Counted from the stretch's first letter, positions 32,886 to 42,330 are shown. The stretch is 64,000 nucleotides of DNA from Streptomyces laurentii (GCA_002355495.1 AP017424.1:4777501-4841500), one strand, 5' to 3'. Made by a program: numbers and translations. Notes: generated from the letters alone by a model not told the origin.

Positions 32886-35387
32886 ATGAGCAACAGCCTC
32901 TTTGACGACAGCTTCCTGGCGAGCCTCCAGAACCACTCCGCGGAGGAGCCCCCGCCTCCGCCCGAGGACGACCACGGCGATCACGGGGACCACTCCGGCG
33001 CGCCGGTCACGGAGGAGGTCCCGCACGACCTCTTCGGGGACCACTTCGACGCGCCCCCGGCCGACCGGGACGCGTACTACCGCGACGGCGCCCACCGCCC
33101 CGTCGTCGACCCCGCCGCGCTCCTCGACGGGCTGAACGAGCAGCAGCGCGCCGCCGTCGTCCACACCGGCTCCCCGCTGCTCATCGTCGCCGGCGCCGGC
33201 TCCGGCAAGACCCGGGTGCTCACCCACCGCATCGCGCACCTGCTGTCCACCCGGCACGTGCACCCCGGCCAGATCCTGGCGATCACCTTCACCAACAAGG
33301 CCGCCGGCGAGATGAAGGAGCGCGTCGAGCAGCTGGTCGGCCCGCGCGCCAACGTCATGTGGGTGTCGACGTTCCACAGCGCGTGCGTCCGGATCCTGCG
33401 CCGCGAGTCGAAGCGGCTCGGCTTCACCTCGTCGTTCTCGATCTACGATGCCGCCGACTCCAAGCGTCTGATGTCCCTGGTCTGCCGTGACCTGGACCTC
33501 GACCCGAAGCGGTTCCCGCCGAAGTCCTTCAGCGCCAAGATCTCGAACCTGAAGAACGAGCTGATCGACGAGGAGACCTTCGCCGACCAGGCCGCTGGGG
33601 GTACCTCCCAGGCCGAAGGCTCTGGGGGAGGCTTCGAGAAGACCCTGGCCGAGGCGTACCGGATGTACCAGGCGCGGCTGCGCGAGGCCAACGCCCTGGA
33701 CTTCGACGACATCATCATGACGACGGTGCACCTGCTCCAGGCGTTCCCCGATGTCGCCGAGCACTACCGCCGCCGCTTCCGGCACGTCCTCGTCGACGAG
33801 TACCAGGACACCAACCACGCCCAGTACACCCTGGTCCGCGAGCTGGTCGGCACCGGTTACGAGGACCTTGGCCCGTCCGAGCTGTGCGTGGTCGGCGACG
33901 CCGACCAGTCGATCTACGCCTTCCGCGGCGCGACGATCCGCAACATCCTCCAGTTCGAGGAGGACTACCCGGACGCGACCACGATCCTCCTGGAGCAGAA
34001 CTACCGCTCCAGCCAGACGATCCTGTCCGCCGCCAACGCGGTCATCGAGCGCAACGAGTCCCGCCGTCCCAAGAACCTGTGGACGAACGCGGGCGCCGGC
34101 GCGCAGATCACCGGCTACGTCGCGGACACCGAGCACGACGAGGCCCAGTTCGTCGCCGACGAGATCGACCGGCTCACGGACGCGGGCGACGCGAAGGCCG
34201 GCGACGTCGCCGTCTTCTACCGCACCAACGCCCAGTCCCGTGTCTTCGAAGAGATCTTCATCCGCGTCGGCCTGCCCTACAAGGTCGTCGGCGGCGTGCG
34301 CTTCTACGAGCGCAAGGAGGTCCGTGACGTCCTCGCCTACCTGCGCGTTCTCGCCAACCCCGAGGACAACGTGCCGCTGCGCCGCATCCTCAACGTCCCC
34401 AAGCGGGGCATCGGCGAGCGCGCCGAGGCGATGATCGACGCCCTCGCGCTGCGCGAGAGGATCACCTTCCCGCAGGCGCTGCGGCGCGTCGACGAGGCGT
34501 ACGGCATGGCGGCCCGCTCCGCCAACGCCGTCAAGCGCTTCAACACGCTCATGGAGGAGCTGCACACCATCGTCGAGTCGGGCGCCGGACCCGCCGTGGT
34601 CCTGGAGGCCGTGCTCGAACGGACCGGCTACCTCGCCGAGCTGCAGGCGTCCACCGACCCGCAGGACGAGACCCGCGTCGAGAACCTCCAGGAACTCGCC
34701 GCCGTCGCCCTGGAGTTCGAGCAGGAGCGGGGCGAGGAGGGTGGCACGCTCTCCGAGTTCCTGGAGCAGGTCGCGCTCGTCGCCGACTCCGACCAGATCC
34801 CCGACGAGGACGAGGAGGGCGCGGGCGTCATCACCCTGATGACCCTGCACACCGCCAAGGGCCTGGAGTTCCCGGTGGTGTTCCTCACCGGCATGGAGGA
34901 CGGCGTGTTCCCGCACATGCGCGCCCTCGGCCAGACCAAGGAGCTGGAGGAGGAGCGCCGCCTCGCGTACGTGGGCATCACCCGCGCCCGCGAGCGGCTG
35001 TACCTGACCCGGTCCGCGATGCGCAGCGCCTGGGGCCAGCCCTCGTACAACCCGGCCTCGCGCTTCCTGGAGGAGATCCCCGCCGCGTACCTGGAGTGGA
35101 AGCGGACCGGGCCGATGGCCAAGCCCGCCGGGCCGGTCTCGGGGATCACCTCCTCGCTGTCCTCCTCGCGCGCCCGCTCCGGCCCCTCGGGCTTCGCCAC
35201 GCGGCGGACCTCCGACAAGCCGGTGATCTCGCTCCAGGCCGGCGACCGGGTCACCCACGACCAGTTCGGCCTCGGCACGGTGATGGCCGTGGCGGGCGAG
35301 GGCGACAAGGCGCAGGCCACGATCGACTTCGGCGACGACAAGCCGAAGCGGCTGGTGCTGCGGTACGCGCCGGTCGAGAAGCTGTAG
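32886..35387 (+). CDS. pcrA: ATP-dependent DNA helicase PcrA/UvrD
   Basis: 833 residues. A 3'-5' SF1A helicase acting in repair and in removing RecA or RNA polymerase from DNA. An acidic disordered N-terminus of about 80 residues precedes GLNEQQRAAVVHTGSPLL. Motif I is GAGSGKTRVLTHR, Ia FTNKAAGEMKERV, II VDEYQDTN, III VVGDADQSIYAFRGA, IV EQNYRS and V LMTLHTAKGLEFP. The C-terminus has the Tudor-like RNAP-binding end (GDRVTHDQFGLGTVMAVAGEG). Near residue 240 a Streptomyces palindromic repeat is inserted in frame. A DNA-damage type promoter lies just upstream. Confidence 0.96.
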   Translation: MSNSLFDDSFLASLQNHSAEEPPPPPEDDHGDHGDHSGAPVTEEVPHDLFGDHFDAPPADRDAYYRDGAHRPVVDPAALLDGLNEQQRAAVVHTGSPLLIVAGAGSGKTRVLTHRIAHLLSTRHVHPGQILAITFTNKAAGEMKERVEQLVGPRANVMWVSTFHSACVRILRRESKRLGFTSSFSIYDAADSKRLMSLVCRDLDLDPKRFPPKSFSAKISNLKNELIDEETFADQAAGGTSQAEGSGGGFEKTLAEAYRMYQARLREANALDFDDIIMTTVHLLQAFPDVAEHYRRRFRHVLVDEYQDTNHAQYTLVRELVGTGYEDLGPSELCVVGDADQSIYAFRGATIRNILQFEEDYPDATTILLEQNYRSSQTILSAANAVIERNESRRPKNLWTNAGAGAQITGYVADTEHDEAQFVADEIDRLTDAGDAKAGDVAVFYRTNAQSRVFEEIFIRVGLPYKVVGGVRFYERKEVRDVLAYLRVLANPEDNVPLRRILNVPKRGIGERAEAMIDALALRERITFPQALRRVDEAYGMAARSANAVKRFNTLMEELHTIVESGAGPAVVLEAVLERTGYLAELQASTDPQDETRVENLQELAAVALEFEQERGEEGGTLSEFLEQVALVADSDQIPDEDEEGAGVITLMTLHTAKGLEFPVVFLTGMEDGVFPHMRALGQTKELEEERRLAYVGITRARERLYLTRSAMRSAWGQPSYNPASRFLEEIPAAYLEWKRTGPMAKPAGPVSGITSSLSSSRARSGPSGFATRRTSDKPVISLQAGDRVTHDQFGLGTVMAVAGEGDKAQATIDFGDDKPKRLVLRYAPVEKL
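33595..33630 (+). repeat. Streptomyces palindromic repeat inserted in pcrA
   Basis: CTGGGGGTACCTCCCAGG, CCGAAGGCT, CTGGGGGAG: a dispersed palindromic element I know from Streptomyces intergenic regions. Here it is read in frame and adds about 12 Gly/Ser-rich residues (AGGTSQAEGSGGG). Confidence 0.7.
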
Positions 35388-35421
35388 CCGGACGGTCCGA
35401 CGATCTGACGAGCTGATGGAC

Positions 35422-35464
35422 AAGGCCCCGGTCACCGCGCGATGGACGCGGTGACCGGGGCCTT
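35422..35464 (+). terminator. Hairpin terminator after pcrA
   Basis: A perfect 18-bp stem (35422-35439 with 35447-35464), a 7-base loop and TTTCCC after it. It lies between convergent genes and can serve both. Confidence 0.85.
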
Positions 35465-35498
35465 TCCCTAAGGCTTCTGCGAGGCGAGCCGGGGTGGC

Positions 35499-37100
35499 TC
35501 AGCTCAGCGGGTTGAGACCGTGCCGGAGCAGCCAGGGCAGCGGGTCGATCGGCGCGCCGCCGCCCGGGCGGACCTCCAGGTGCAGGTGCGGGCCGGTGGA
35601 GTTGCCGGAGTCGCCGGAGTACGCGATGACGTCGCCGGCCTGGACCTTGCCGGAGCGGATCTTGGCGCTGCTCAGGTGGCAGTACCAGGTCTCGGTGCCG
35701 TCGGGGGCGGTCAGGATGACCATGTTGCCGTACGCGCTGTTCAGCTGCGTGCGGACGGTGCCGTCGGTCACGGCCATCACGGGCGTGCCGGTGAACACGG
35801 GGAAGTCGATGCCGGTGTGCCGGGACATCCAGTTGACGCCGGCCTGGCCGTAGCGGGCGCTGAGCTGGTGCATCTTCACCGGAAGCGCGAACTTGGGGCG
35901 CAGCGCCTCGCGGCGTGCCGCCTCCTCCTGGCGCTTCTTCCGCTCCGCCTCCTGGCGCTGCTTCAGATCGATGCGCTCCTGGGTGCGGCTGGCGCGGTCG
36001 CCGAAGTCGCGGGCGTCGGCGCTGAGCGCGGCGAGCTGCGTGTCGAGCTTGCTGTTCGCGGCCATCGCCTTGACGGACGCCGGGTCGGCGGCGAGGGCGG
36101 TCGTCTCCTTCTTCGGCTTCTCCGGCGCGCGGTCGGTGAGGCCGCTGACCGAGGCGGCGGCGATGCCGGCGACGCCCATCACGCAGACGGAGGGGACGGC
36201 GACGGTGAGGAGGGCGGAGCGCTTGGCGGGGGTACGGCGGCGGGCGCGGCCCCCGGCGGCGGCGCGGCGGCCGGGGTGGGCGGCGGGCTCGTCCTCGTAC
36301 TCCGCGTAGCCGGCGTCCGCCTCGTTGTCATAGCGGTCGTGACGGTCGGAGTCGAAGGTGGCGGCCGCCTCCGGGATCGCCTCCATGGCGAGCATGGTGT
36401 CGGCGTCGTGGAAGGCGTCCTGCCGCCCGGCGGGCTCGGCCTCGGGCTCCGGCTCGGGATCCGTGAGCCGGATCTGCGGCTGGATCTGCGTCGCGGGGTG
36501 CTCCGGCTCGGCGTACACCGCGTGGTCGTACGCGTGCTGGTCGTACGCCGTCTGCTGCTCGTACGCCTGCGTCTCGTACTGCTCCGGGCCGTACTGCTGC
36601 GGGACGACCGGTTCCGGCGCGGCCTGGTTCCAGGCGGTGGCGTCGAAGGCGCCGGTCTCGAAGCCGGGGGCCGTCCACTGCGCGGTGGCGGTGGCGTCGT
36701 AGCCGCCGTGGCTGCCGTACGCGGCGAAGGCGTCGGCGTCGTACGAGCCGGTGCCGGTCTGCTGGGCCTCGGTCCAGGCGGTCGCGTCCCACTGCCCGGT
36801 GGCGGTGTACGTGCCGGAGTCGTACGCGGTGGCGGTGGCCGTGGACGCGTCGGCGAGGCCGGACGCGCAGGAGCCGGCGCCGGTGTCCCACTGGGTGGTG
36901 CCGTAGGCACCTTGGGCGTCGTAGGTGTCGGCGTACCCGGCGTAGCTGCCGTAATCCTGGGAGACGTACTGCGCGTGACCGCTCTGACCTGCGTCGTAAT
37001 CGGCGGTCGCGTAGGCACCGAACAATGGGTCTGCGGGGTAGCTGCCCGTCTGGGTGGCGTCCGTGACATACCCGGCGTGGGGGTGCTGTTGGTCGTTCAC
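35499..37100 (-). CDS. Membrane-anchored M23 metallopeptidase
   Basis: 533 residues. An unusual first 285 residues rich in Tyr, Ala, Gln, Asp and Thr, with many short YxxQ-like repeats, probably cytoplasmic and disordered. An Arg-rich stop-transfer and a helix follow (LLTVAVPSVCVMGVAGIAAASV, about 298-320), then a coiled coil (about 340-405). The LytM/M23 domain has the zinc ligands HTGIDF and HLHLEV. It would cut peptidoglycan cross-bridges or activate amidases from the outer membrane face. GTG 37100 with GAGAGAGA upstream; a TTG one codon earlier is possible. Confidence 0.88.
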   Translation of the reverse strand: MNDQQHPHAGYVTDATQTGSYPADPLFGAYATADYDAGQSGHAQYVSQDYGSYAGYADTYDAQGAYGTTQWDTGAGSCASGLADASTATATAYDSGTYTATGQWDATAWTEAQQTGTGSYDADAFAAYGSHGGYDATATAQWTAPGFETGAFDATAWNQAAPEPVVPQQYGPEQYETQAYEQQTAYDQHAYDHAVYAEPEHPATQIQPQIRLTDPEPEPEAEPAGRQDAFHDADTMLAMEAIPEAAATFDSDRHDRYDNEADAGYAEYEDEPAAHPGRRAAAGGRARRRTPAKRSALLTVAVPSVCVMGVAGIAAASVSGLTDRAPEKPKKETTALAADPASVKAMAANSKLDTQLAALSADARDFGDRASRTQERIDLKQRQEAERKKRQEEAARREALRPKFALPVKMHQLSARYGQAGVNWMSRHTGIDFPVFTGTPVMAVTDGTVRTQLNSAYGNMVILTAPDGTETWYCHLSSAKIRSGKVQAGDVIAYSGDSGNSTGPHLHLEVRPGGGAPIDPLPWLLRHGLNPLS

Positions 37101-37297
37101 CAACTATCTCTCTCGCCTCGGCAGCAGGGGGTCAAGCAGTGGCGTGACTGTACCCGGCGGTACGCGGGCCGGACAATCTTCGGCGGGTTCCGAGCCGCCA
37201 GGAAACGGGCAATCGGCTGTCTTTCGGCGGGTAGCGGAGAGAGCTTTGGCCTTGCGTTCGAAGAGTGTTCGATATGGGGGAGGGGTTTGGCGGCCCG

Positions 37298-38239
37298 TCA
37301 GGCGGCGGAAGCGTCCTCGTCCGGGGTCGCGTCCGACGCTCCGTCCGGGGTTCCGGCACCCGTCCCGGTCCCCGGCCCCGTCGCCGGATCGGCCTCGCCG
37401 TCGGCGAGGGCCCGCAGGACCTCGGCGGCGACCGACGGGTGGACGGGAAGCGCGAGGTGGCCGATGCCGCCGACCCGGACGTTGCGCACGACCAGGTCAG
37501 GGTGGTCGAGGCGGGCCGTCTCGACGGGGACCATCACCTCGTCCAGATCGCTCCAGAGGCTCACGAACCGGGTCCGGCAGCCCGGCGCCGGGAGGGCCAG
37601 TTCGCGCAGCACCTCCGAGCCCGGCCGCATCTGGCGTACCAGCGGATGCGCGTCGGCCAGCGACCCGAAAGTGGTGCCGGCGTGCGGGGTGCCGAGCATG
37701 ACGAGGGTGCGCACCCGCGTGTCACCGCCCAGACGCTGCACGTAGTAGCGGGCGATCAGACCGCCCAGGCTGTGGCCCACCAGGTCGACCTCGGTGTGCC
37801 CGCTGCGCGCGAGGAGCTCCGTCACCTGGCGGGCGAGGAGCTCGGCGGCCGTCCGCAGATCGCAGGTGAGCGGGGAGTACGCGAGCGACTCGACCCGGTC
37901 GCGGCCCCGGCCGGCCCGGGCGAGCGCGCGGCGCAGCACGACGAACACGGAGCGGTTGTCGACGAAACCGTGCAGCAGGACCACCGGGCGCGGGCCGCTG
38001 TCCGCCGAGATCCCGCCGTTGTCGCGCGTGCCCGGCGAGACCTGGCCGTTGTCGCGCGTGTCCGGCGCGTCCGGTGCGGTGCCGGCCGTACGGGGAGAGG
38101 TGTCCGGACCCGGTGGGGGCCGGTGGCGCTCGGTGACCATGCCCGAGGGGTAGAGGACCAGATGACCGGCGAACACGGCCAGCTCCAAGGCGAGGGCCTT
38201 CAGCCGGTCGGCACGAGGATTCGGGGCGCGGTGGTCCAT
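37298..38239 (-). CDS. Alpha/beta hydrolase (lipase/PGAP1-like)
   Basis: 313 residues. Oxyanion region PVVLLHGFVDNRSVF, nucleophile elbow VGHSLGGLIARYYVQ, probable Asp in LWSDLDEVMVP and His in GIGHLALP. No clear signal peptide; a hydrophobic start (LKALALELAVFAGHLVLYP) may attach it to the membrane. A DTRDNG unit is duplicated at about residue 60, from an imperfect 30-bp DNA repeat. The ATG at 38239 has GGAGG 5 bases upstream. The C-terminal 30 residues are Thr/Gly/Asp-rich. Confidence 0.85.
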   Translation of the reverse strand: MDHRAPNPRADRLKALALELAVFAGHLVLYPSGMVTERHRPPPGPDTSPRTAGTAPDAPDTRDNGQVSPGTRDNGGISADSGPRPVVLLHGFVDNRSVFVVLRRALARAGRGRDRVESLAYSPLTCDLRTAAELLARQVTELLARSGHTEVDLVGHSLGGLIARYYVQRLGGDTRVRTLVMLGTPHAGTTFGSLADAHPLVRQMRPGSEVLRELALPAPGCRTRFVSLWSDLDEVMVPVETARLDHPDLVVRNVRVGGIGHLALPVHPSVAAEVLRALADGEADPATGPGTGTGAGTPDGASDATPDEDASAA

Positions 38240-38466
38240 CGCCACCTCCGTCCGGTACGGCGGAGCGCCGCGTCCCGCGCCCTGCGACGGGCGGCGAACG
38301 GAACCGCGGCGACCGGCCTCTCACGGCTCCCGCGAGGAGCCGTCGACATCCCACGTGTGATTTCCCCCTCCCCTGCCACCGCGAAACGGACAGGTACGGG
38401 ATGCTGGCGATAACGTTCGTTCACCTCCCCGGCAAACAGGCGCGGGGGTCGCATGTGGAGGCAGTG

Positions 38467-38874
38467 ATGGGTGTGACCGGTCCGATCCGCGTGGTGGTGG
38501 CCAAGCCGGGTCTCGACGGCCACGATCGTGGAGCCAAGGTCATCGCGCGGGCGCTGCGCGACGCCGGTATGGAGGTCATCTACACCGGGCTGCACCAGAC
38601 GCCCGAGCAGATCGTCGACACCGCGATCCAGGAGGACGCCGACGCCATCGGCCTCTCGATCCTCTCGGGCGCGCACAACACGCTGTTCGTGAAGGTGCTG
38701 GAGCTGCTCAAGGAGCGCGACGCCGAGGACATCAAGGTCTTCGGCGGCGGCATCATCCCGGACGCGGACATCGCGCCGCTGAAGGAGAAGGGCGTGGCGG
38801 CGATCTTCACCCCGGGCGCGACGACGGCGTCGATCGTGGACTGGGTGAACGCCAACGTCCGCGTGGCCGCCTGA
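38467..38874 (+). CDS. icmB: Isobutyryl-CoA mutase small (B12-binding) subunit
   Basis: 135 residues, a stand-alone cobalamin-binding domain. The lower-ligand motif DGHDRGAKVIARAL (DxHxxG), LSILSGAHNTL and FGGGIIP are all present. It closely resembles IcmB, which with the large subunit IcmA interconverts isobutyryl-CoA and butyryl-CoA; other small subunits such as those of hydroxyisobutyryl-CoA mutase have the same fold. No large subunit gene is in this window. The ATG at 38467 has GGAGG 6 bases upstream. A 20-bp hairpin follows. Confidence 0.88.
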   Translation: MGVTGPIRVVVAKPGLDGHDRGAKVIARALRDAGMEVIYTGLHQTPEQIVDTAIQEDADAIGLSILSGAHNTLFVKVLELLKERDAEDIKVFGGGIIPDADIAPLKEKGVAAIFTPGATTASIVDWVNANVRVAA

Positions 38875-38902
38875 CGGTCCGCGCGTTCACGGGACTTCCC
38901 GC

Positions 38903-38946
38903 CGTACGGGGCGGGGCGGGCCTTCGGGCCGGCCCCGCCCCGTACG
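38903..38946. terminator. Bidirectional hairpin terminator
   Basis: A 20-bp stem with one mismatch and a TTCG tetraloop, between icmB and the convergent DUF5691 gene. Confidence 0.8.
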
Positions 38947-38987
38947 CGTATCTCCCCCGTACGTGTAACCCCCGATCCCTGTGCCGG

Positions 38988-40571
38988 TCAGGCGTCTCCC
39001 GCCAGTTCGGCGTGCATGGCGGCGCGCAGTTCCAGGGTCGCGACGAGCCGCTGGAACGCCTCCGCCCAGTAGCCGCCCGCGCCGGGGGAGACGTCCTCGG
39101 ACTCCTCGGCGGGCAGGACGGTCAGCACCGCGAGGCGAGGCGCGGCGGCCGGCGCGAGACAGCGCTCGGCCAGGCCCATCACCCCGCTGAAACTCCACGG
39201 GTAACTGCCCGCGTCCCGGGCGATGTCCAGGGCGTCGACGACCGCCCCGCCCAGCCCGTCCGACCACGGGACCGCGCAGACGCCGAGCAGCTGGAACGCC
39301 TCCGACAGGCCGTGCGCCGCGATGAACGCGGCGACCCACGCGGCCCGTTCCTCCGCCGGAAGCGTGGAGAGCAGCCGGGCCCGCTCGGCGAGCGAGGACG
39401 ATCCCGGGCCGGTGGCCTGCGGCGCGCCGGGGGCACCCAGCAGCGCCCGCGACCAGTCCGCGTCCCGCTGGCGGACCGCCGCCCGGCACCACGCCGCGTG
39501 CAGTTCGGCGCGCCAGTCGTCGGTGACCGGCAGCGCCACGATCCGCTCCGGGTCCCGGCCGCCGAACCGCGCGCTCCAGCAGTCCAGCGGCGCGGCCTCG
39601 ACCAACTGGCCGAGCCACCACGAGCGTTCGCCGCGCCCCGTCGGCGGGGTCGCGGCCACGCCGTCGTGCACCATGCCCGCGTCGCACTCGTGCGGCGCCT
39701 CGACGACGATCGTCTCCGCCCCCTCCGTACGGTCCAGGGACACGCACGACGCGGCCCGCTCCGCCATCCGCCCGGCCAGCGCGGAGGCCGGCAGCGCGGA
39801 CAGCAGCTCGGCGGCCGTGGCACGGACGTTGCGGCTGCGGTCGGACAGGGCCGCCTCCAGGAACTCCTCGTCCGCCGGGCCCAGTCCGGCCCGCAGCGAG
39901 TCCAGGAACATCAGCCGGTCCTCGGCGCGCTCGGTGCCCCACGTCGACGCGAGCAGCGCCCGGCCCCGCTCCGCGTCCCGCGCGCGCACGGCCGCGAGCA
40001 GCGCGACCCGCTCCGCGAACAGGCCCTCCTCCCACAGCGCCAGGACCGCCGGCTCGTCCGCCGGATCGGGCAGGGTGCCGCCGCCGGCGGTGCCGCGCAG
40101 CGCGAACCTCCAGTCCGGGTTCAGCCGGGCCAGCCACAGTCCGCGCGGCCCGGCGAAGGCGAGCGCCGCAGGCCGCAGGTCGGTCCGGGCGCGGGCCGCG
40201 TCGAGGAGCGCGGGCAGCGCGGCGGCCGGGGCCCGGTAGCCGCGCTCGTTCGCGGCCGCCAGCCACTGCGGCAGCAGCTCGGTCAGGTCCGGGACCGCCC
40301 CGCGCCGCCCGGCGGACGGCGCGGAGCGCCCGGCCAGCAACTGTCCCAGTCTGCGCCGCGCCGCCTCGGGCAGCGCCCCGCGCCCGTCCTCGGGCGCCGC
40401 TTCGAGCGCGGGCGCGGCCGGTCCCGGGCGCAGCCCCGCCCTGCGCCGTACGGTCTGCACGGCGGCGGCACCGAGCAGCGCGACGGGCGCGGCGTCCCCG
40501 GCGCCCGTCGCGGGCGGCTTGCGGTCCGTGCCCAGCAGGGCCGACGTGACGAGCTCTTCCCAGGCGTCCAT
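38988..40571 (-). CDS. DUF5691 family protein
   Basis: 527 residues. Start MDAWEELVTSALLGTDRKPP, with GGAGGAG 5 bases before the ATG. The body is Ala/Leu/Arg-rich and mostly helical with HEAT-like pairs (for example ALLASTWGTERAEDRLMFLDSL and FLEAALSDRSRNVRATAAELLSAL), so it is probably a scaffold or adaptor. No catalytic motif is visible. It lies 54 bases downstream of the SWIM gene in the same orientation, so they form one operon. I assign the DUF number from recall of the family start and its constant pairing with SWIM and MoxR genes. Confidence 0.8.
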   Translation of the reverse strand: MDAWEELVTSALLGTDRKPPATGAGDAAPVALLGAAAVQTVRRRAGLRPGPAAPALEAAPEDGRGALPEAARRRLGQLLAGRSAPSAGRRGAVPDLTELLPQWLAAANERGYRAPAAALPALLDAARARTDLRPAALAFAGPRGLWLARLNPDWRFALRGTAGGGTLPDPADEPAVLALWEEGLFAERVALLAAVRARDAERGRALLASTWGTERAEDRLMFLDSLRAGLGPADEEFLEAALSDRSRNVRATAAELLSALPASALAGRMAERAASCVSLDRTEGAETIVVEAPHECDAGMVHDGVAATPPTGRGERSWWLGQLVEAAPLDCWSARFGGRDPERIVALPVTDDWRAELHAAWCRAAVRQRDADWSRALLGAPGAPQATGPGSSSLAERARLLSTLPAEERAAWVAAFIAAHGLSEAFQLLGVCAVPWSDGLGGAVVDALDIARDAGSYPWSFSGVMGLAERCLAPAAAPRLAVLTVLPAEESEDVSPGAGGYWAEAFQRLVATLELRAAMHAELAGDA

Positions 40572-40625
40572 GGACTCCTCCAGACGGGTCTTTCACGGGA
40601 TAGAGGGACGGGGAGCGGCCCGGGT

Positions 40626-42068
40626 TCACATCAGCGGCACCGTTTCGGCGGGCGCGGCCGGGGACCAGGCGGCCAGCGGGCTGAAGCCCTGGTGGCCGAC
40701 CTCGCCGAAGACCGTCAGCGGGCCGCCGCCGGACAGGGCGATCAGCCGCCACAGGCCGGCCCGTTCCTGGGCGGCCTGGGTCAGGGGTATCGCCTCGCGT
40801 GTGGCCGTGGGGTCGGTGCCGATGTCTCTGGTGTCCGTGTTCCCGGTGCCGATCGCGCTGGTCCCGCTGCGCCCGATTCCGGCGTCCGCGAGCTGCCAGC
40901 CGTACTCCGCGCGGGCCGGGACGACATCCGTCAGGGTCACCGGCCAGGCGTCCAGCCAGGGGTCGTCGGTCAGGGCGCGGCCGTAGGCGTCGAGGGCCGC
41001 GCCGACCGGACCGCCGCGGGGCGGACCGGCCGTCGGGGACGGGGCGGCGAACTGCTCGACCAGTTCGGCGCGCGGGCCCCCTCCCTCGTACGGCCGCAGC
41101 GCCGCGTCCAGGACGGTGCCGACGGGCAGGGCCCGCTGCGGTGCCCGGCCCGCCGCGCCGTAGGAGAGGAGCAGCGCCGTGTGCCCGCCGTCGTGGCCGT
41201 ACAGCCAGATCCGGCGGGTCGTCAGACGCGCGTCGGCGGTGTCGTACTGGGCGAGAACCTGCCAGCGGTCGCGCAGCACGGGCCCCTCGGGCGAGGCCGT
41301 CAGACCGACCCGGATACGGACCGTCGCCGCGAGGGGCGCCGACAGCCGGTCGCCCGCGAGCCACGCCTGGTCGAGCAGATGGGTCAGCGCGCACTCCTCC
41401 AGGAGCCGTACCGGCCAGCCGGGACCCGAACCCGGCAGCGCCCCCAACTCCCTTACCCGGCTCGCGAGTCCGGGCGCCTGGGCGTCGACCATGCGGGCCG
41501 CGGTCTCCTCCCACAGCCCGTACCCCGTCTGCTCGGCCGCCGCGAGACCGCCGCGCAGCAGATCGGCGAGGCGCCGCTCCAGCTCCTGCGCGCCCGCGGT
41601 GATCCGCGCCGCCCGCCGCTCGGTCCGGCGGCGGGCCGGCTCCGGGTCGGCGGGCGCGGCCGGCGCCGCGGCCGCCCTGGTCCGGCGCTCCGCGAGCCAG
41701 CTCTCCGCCCAGTCGGGAGCCCCCTCGGCGCGCGTCACCCGCGCCGCCGTTCCGTCGCCGTCCTCGTGAGCGTCCCCCGCCCAGAGCAGCAGCAGTCCCA
41801 GGACGTGCTTGCACGGGAACTTCCGGCTCGGACAGGAGCACGTGTACGCCGGGCCCGCGAGGTCCACGGCCGCCCGGTACGACGTCCTGCCGCTCCCCGC
41901 GCACCGGCCCCAGAGGGCCCCCGCCCCCTCCTTCGCCCCCTGGCCTCCCCACCCCGTGCCGGACCACGGGCCCGGTGTGCCCAGCTTGCTTCCCGCCTTG
42001 CGCGACGCGTCGTCAGGAGCCAGAGCCAGCACCTGTTCCGACGTCCAGCGCTCCCCCTGCTCAGTCAT
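40626..42068 (-). CDS. SWIM zinc finger family protein
   Basis: 480 residues. The SWIM motif is at about residues 75-95: YTCSCPSRKFPCKHVLGLLLL (CxC-x6-CxH). SWIM fingers bind DNA or proteins and are found with repair factors (for example Shu2/SWS1). A long mixed alpha/beta region follows with no other named domain seen. The ATG at 42068 is 7 bases after the TACGGT -10 box, so the transcript is leaderless; an upstream ATG at 42098 lies inside the promoter motif and is unlikely. First gene of the SWIM-DUF5691 operon, divergent from the MoxR operon. E. coli YehQ is a comparable SWIM protein. Confidence 0.88.
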   Translation of the reverse strand: MTEQGERWTSEQVLALAPDDASRKAGSKLGTPGPWSGTGWGGQGAKEGAGALWGRCAGSGRTSYRAAVDLAGPAYTCSCPSRKFPCKHVLGLLLLWAGDAHEDGDGTAARVTRAEGAPDWAESWLAERRTRAAAAPAAPADPEPARRRTERRAARITAGAQELERRLADLLRGGLAAAEQTGYGLWEETAARMVDAQAPGLASRVRELGALPGSGPGWPVRLLEECALTHLLDQAWLAGDRLSAPLAATVRIRVGLTASPEGPVLRDRWQVLAQYDTADARLTTRRIWLYGHDGGHTALLLSYGAAGRAPQRALPVGTVLDAALRPYEGGGPRAELVEQFAAPSPTAGPPRGGPVGAALDAYGRALTDDPWLDAWPVTLTDVVPARAEYGWQLADAGIGRSGTSAIGTGNTDTRDIGTDPTATREAIPLTQAAQERAGLWRLIALSGGGPLTVFGEVGHQGFSPLAAWSPAAPAETVPLM

Positions 42069-42075
42069 GGGAACG

Positions 42076-42097
42076 ACCGTACGGGTCGCCACTGACA
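42076..42097 (-). promoter_or_regulatory. RecA-NDp/PafBC-type promoter of the SWIM operon
   Basis: On the minus strand: TGTCAGTG (42097-42090), 8 bases, TACGGT (42081-42076), then 7 bases to the ATG. It matches TTGTCRGTG-N8-TAnnnT, with A instead of the first T. Confidence 0.75.
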
Positions 42098-42330
42098 TCC
42101 GGACACGCGAGCGGTCGTGGCGGTCACGGCTCTGCGACCCTGTGGGGATGCCGGTCCGAACGGAGAGCCTGCCGCAGACGCCCCCGCGGACGCCGCGACC
42201 ACGGCTCCCGTTCCCGCCGAGGCGGACGGTTCCCGGGTGCGGATCAGCGTCGGATCGGAGCACGTCGCCGTCTGCCCCTACCCGCTTTGACAAGGCGCCT
42301 GACCTGGGATTTCCACCGTCCCTGACCGGA

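Noticed and set aside
42096..42098. ATG at 42098 as the start of the SWIM gene
   Set aside because: This ATG is part of the TGTCAGTG promoter element. The ATG at 42068 lies 7 bases after the -10 box and fits a leaderless start.
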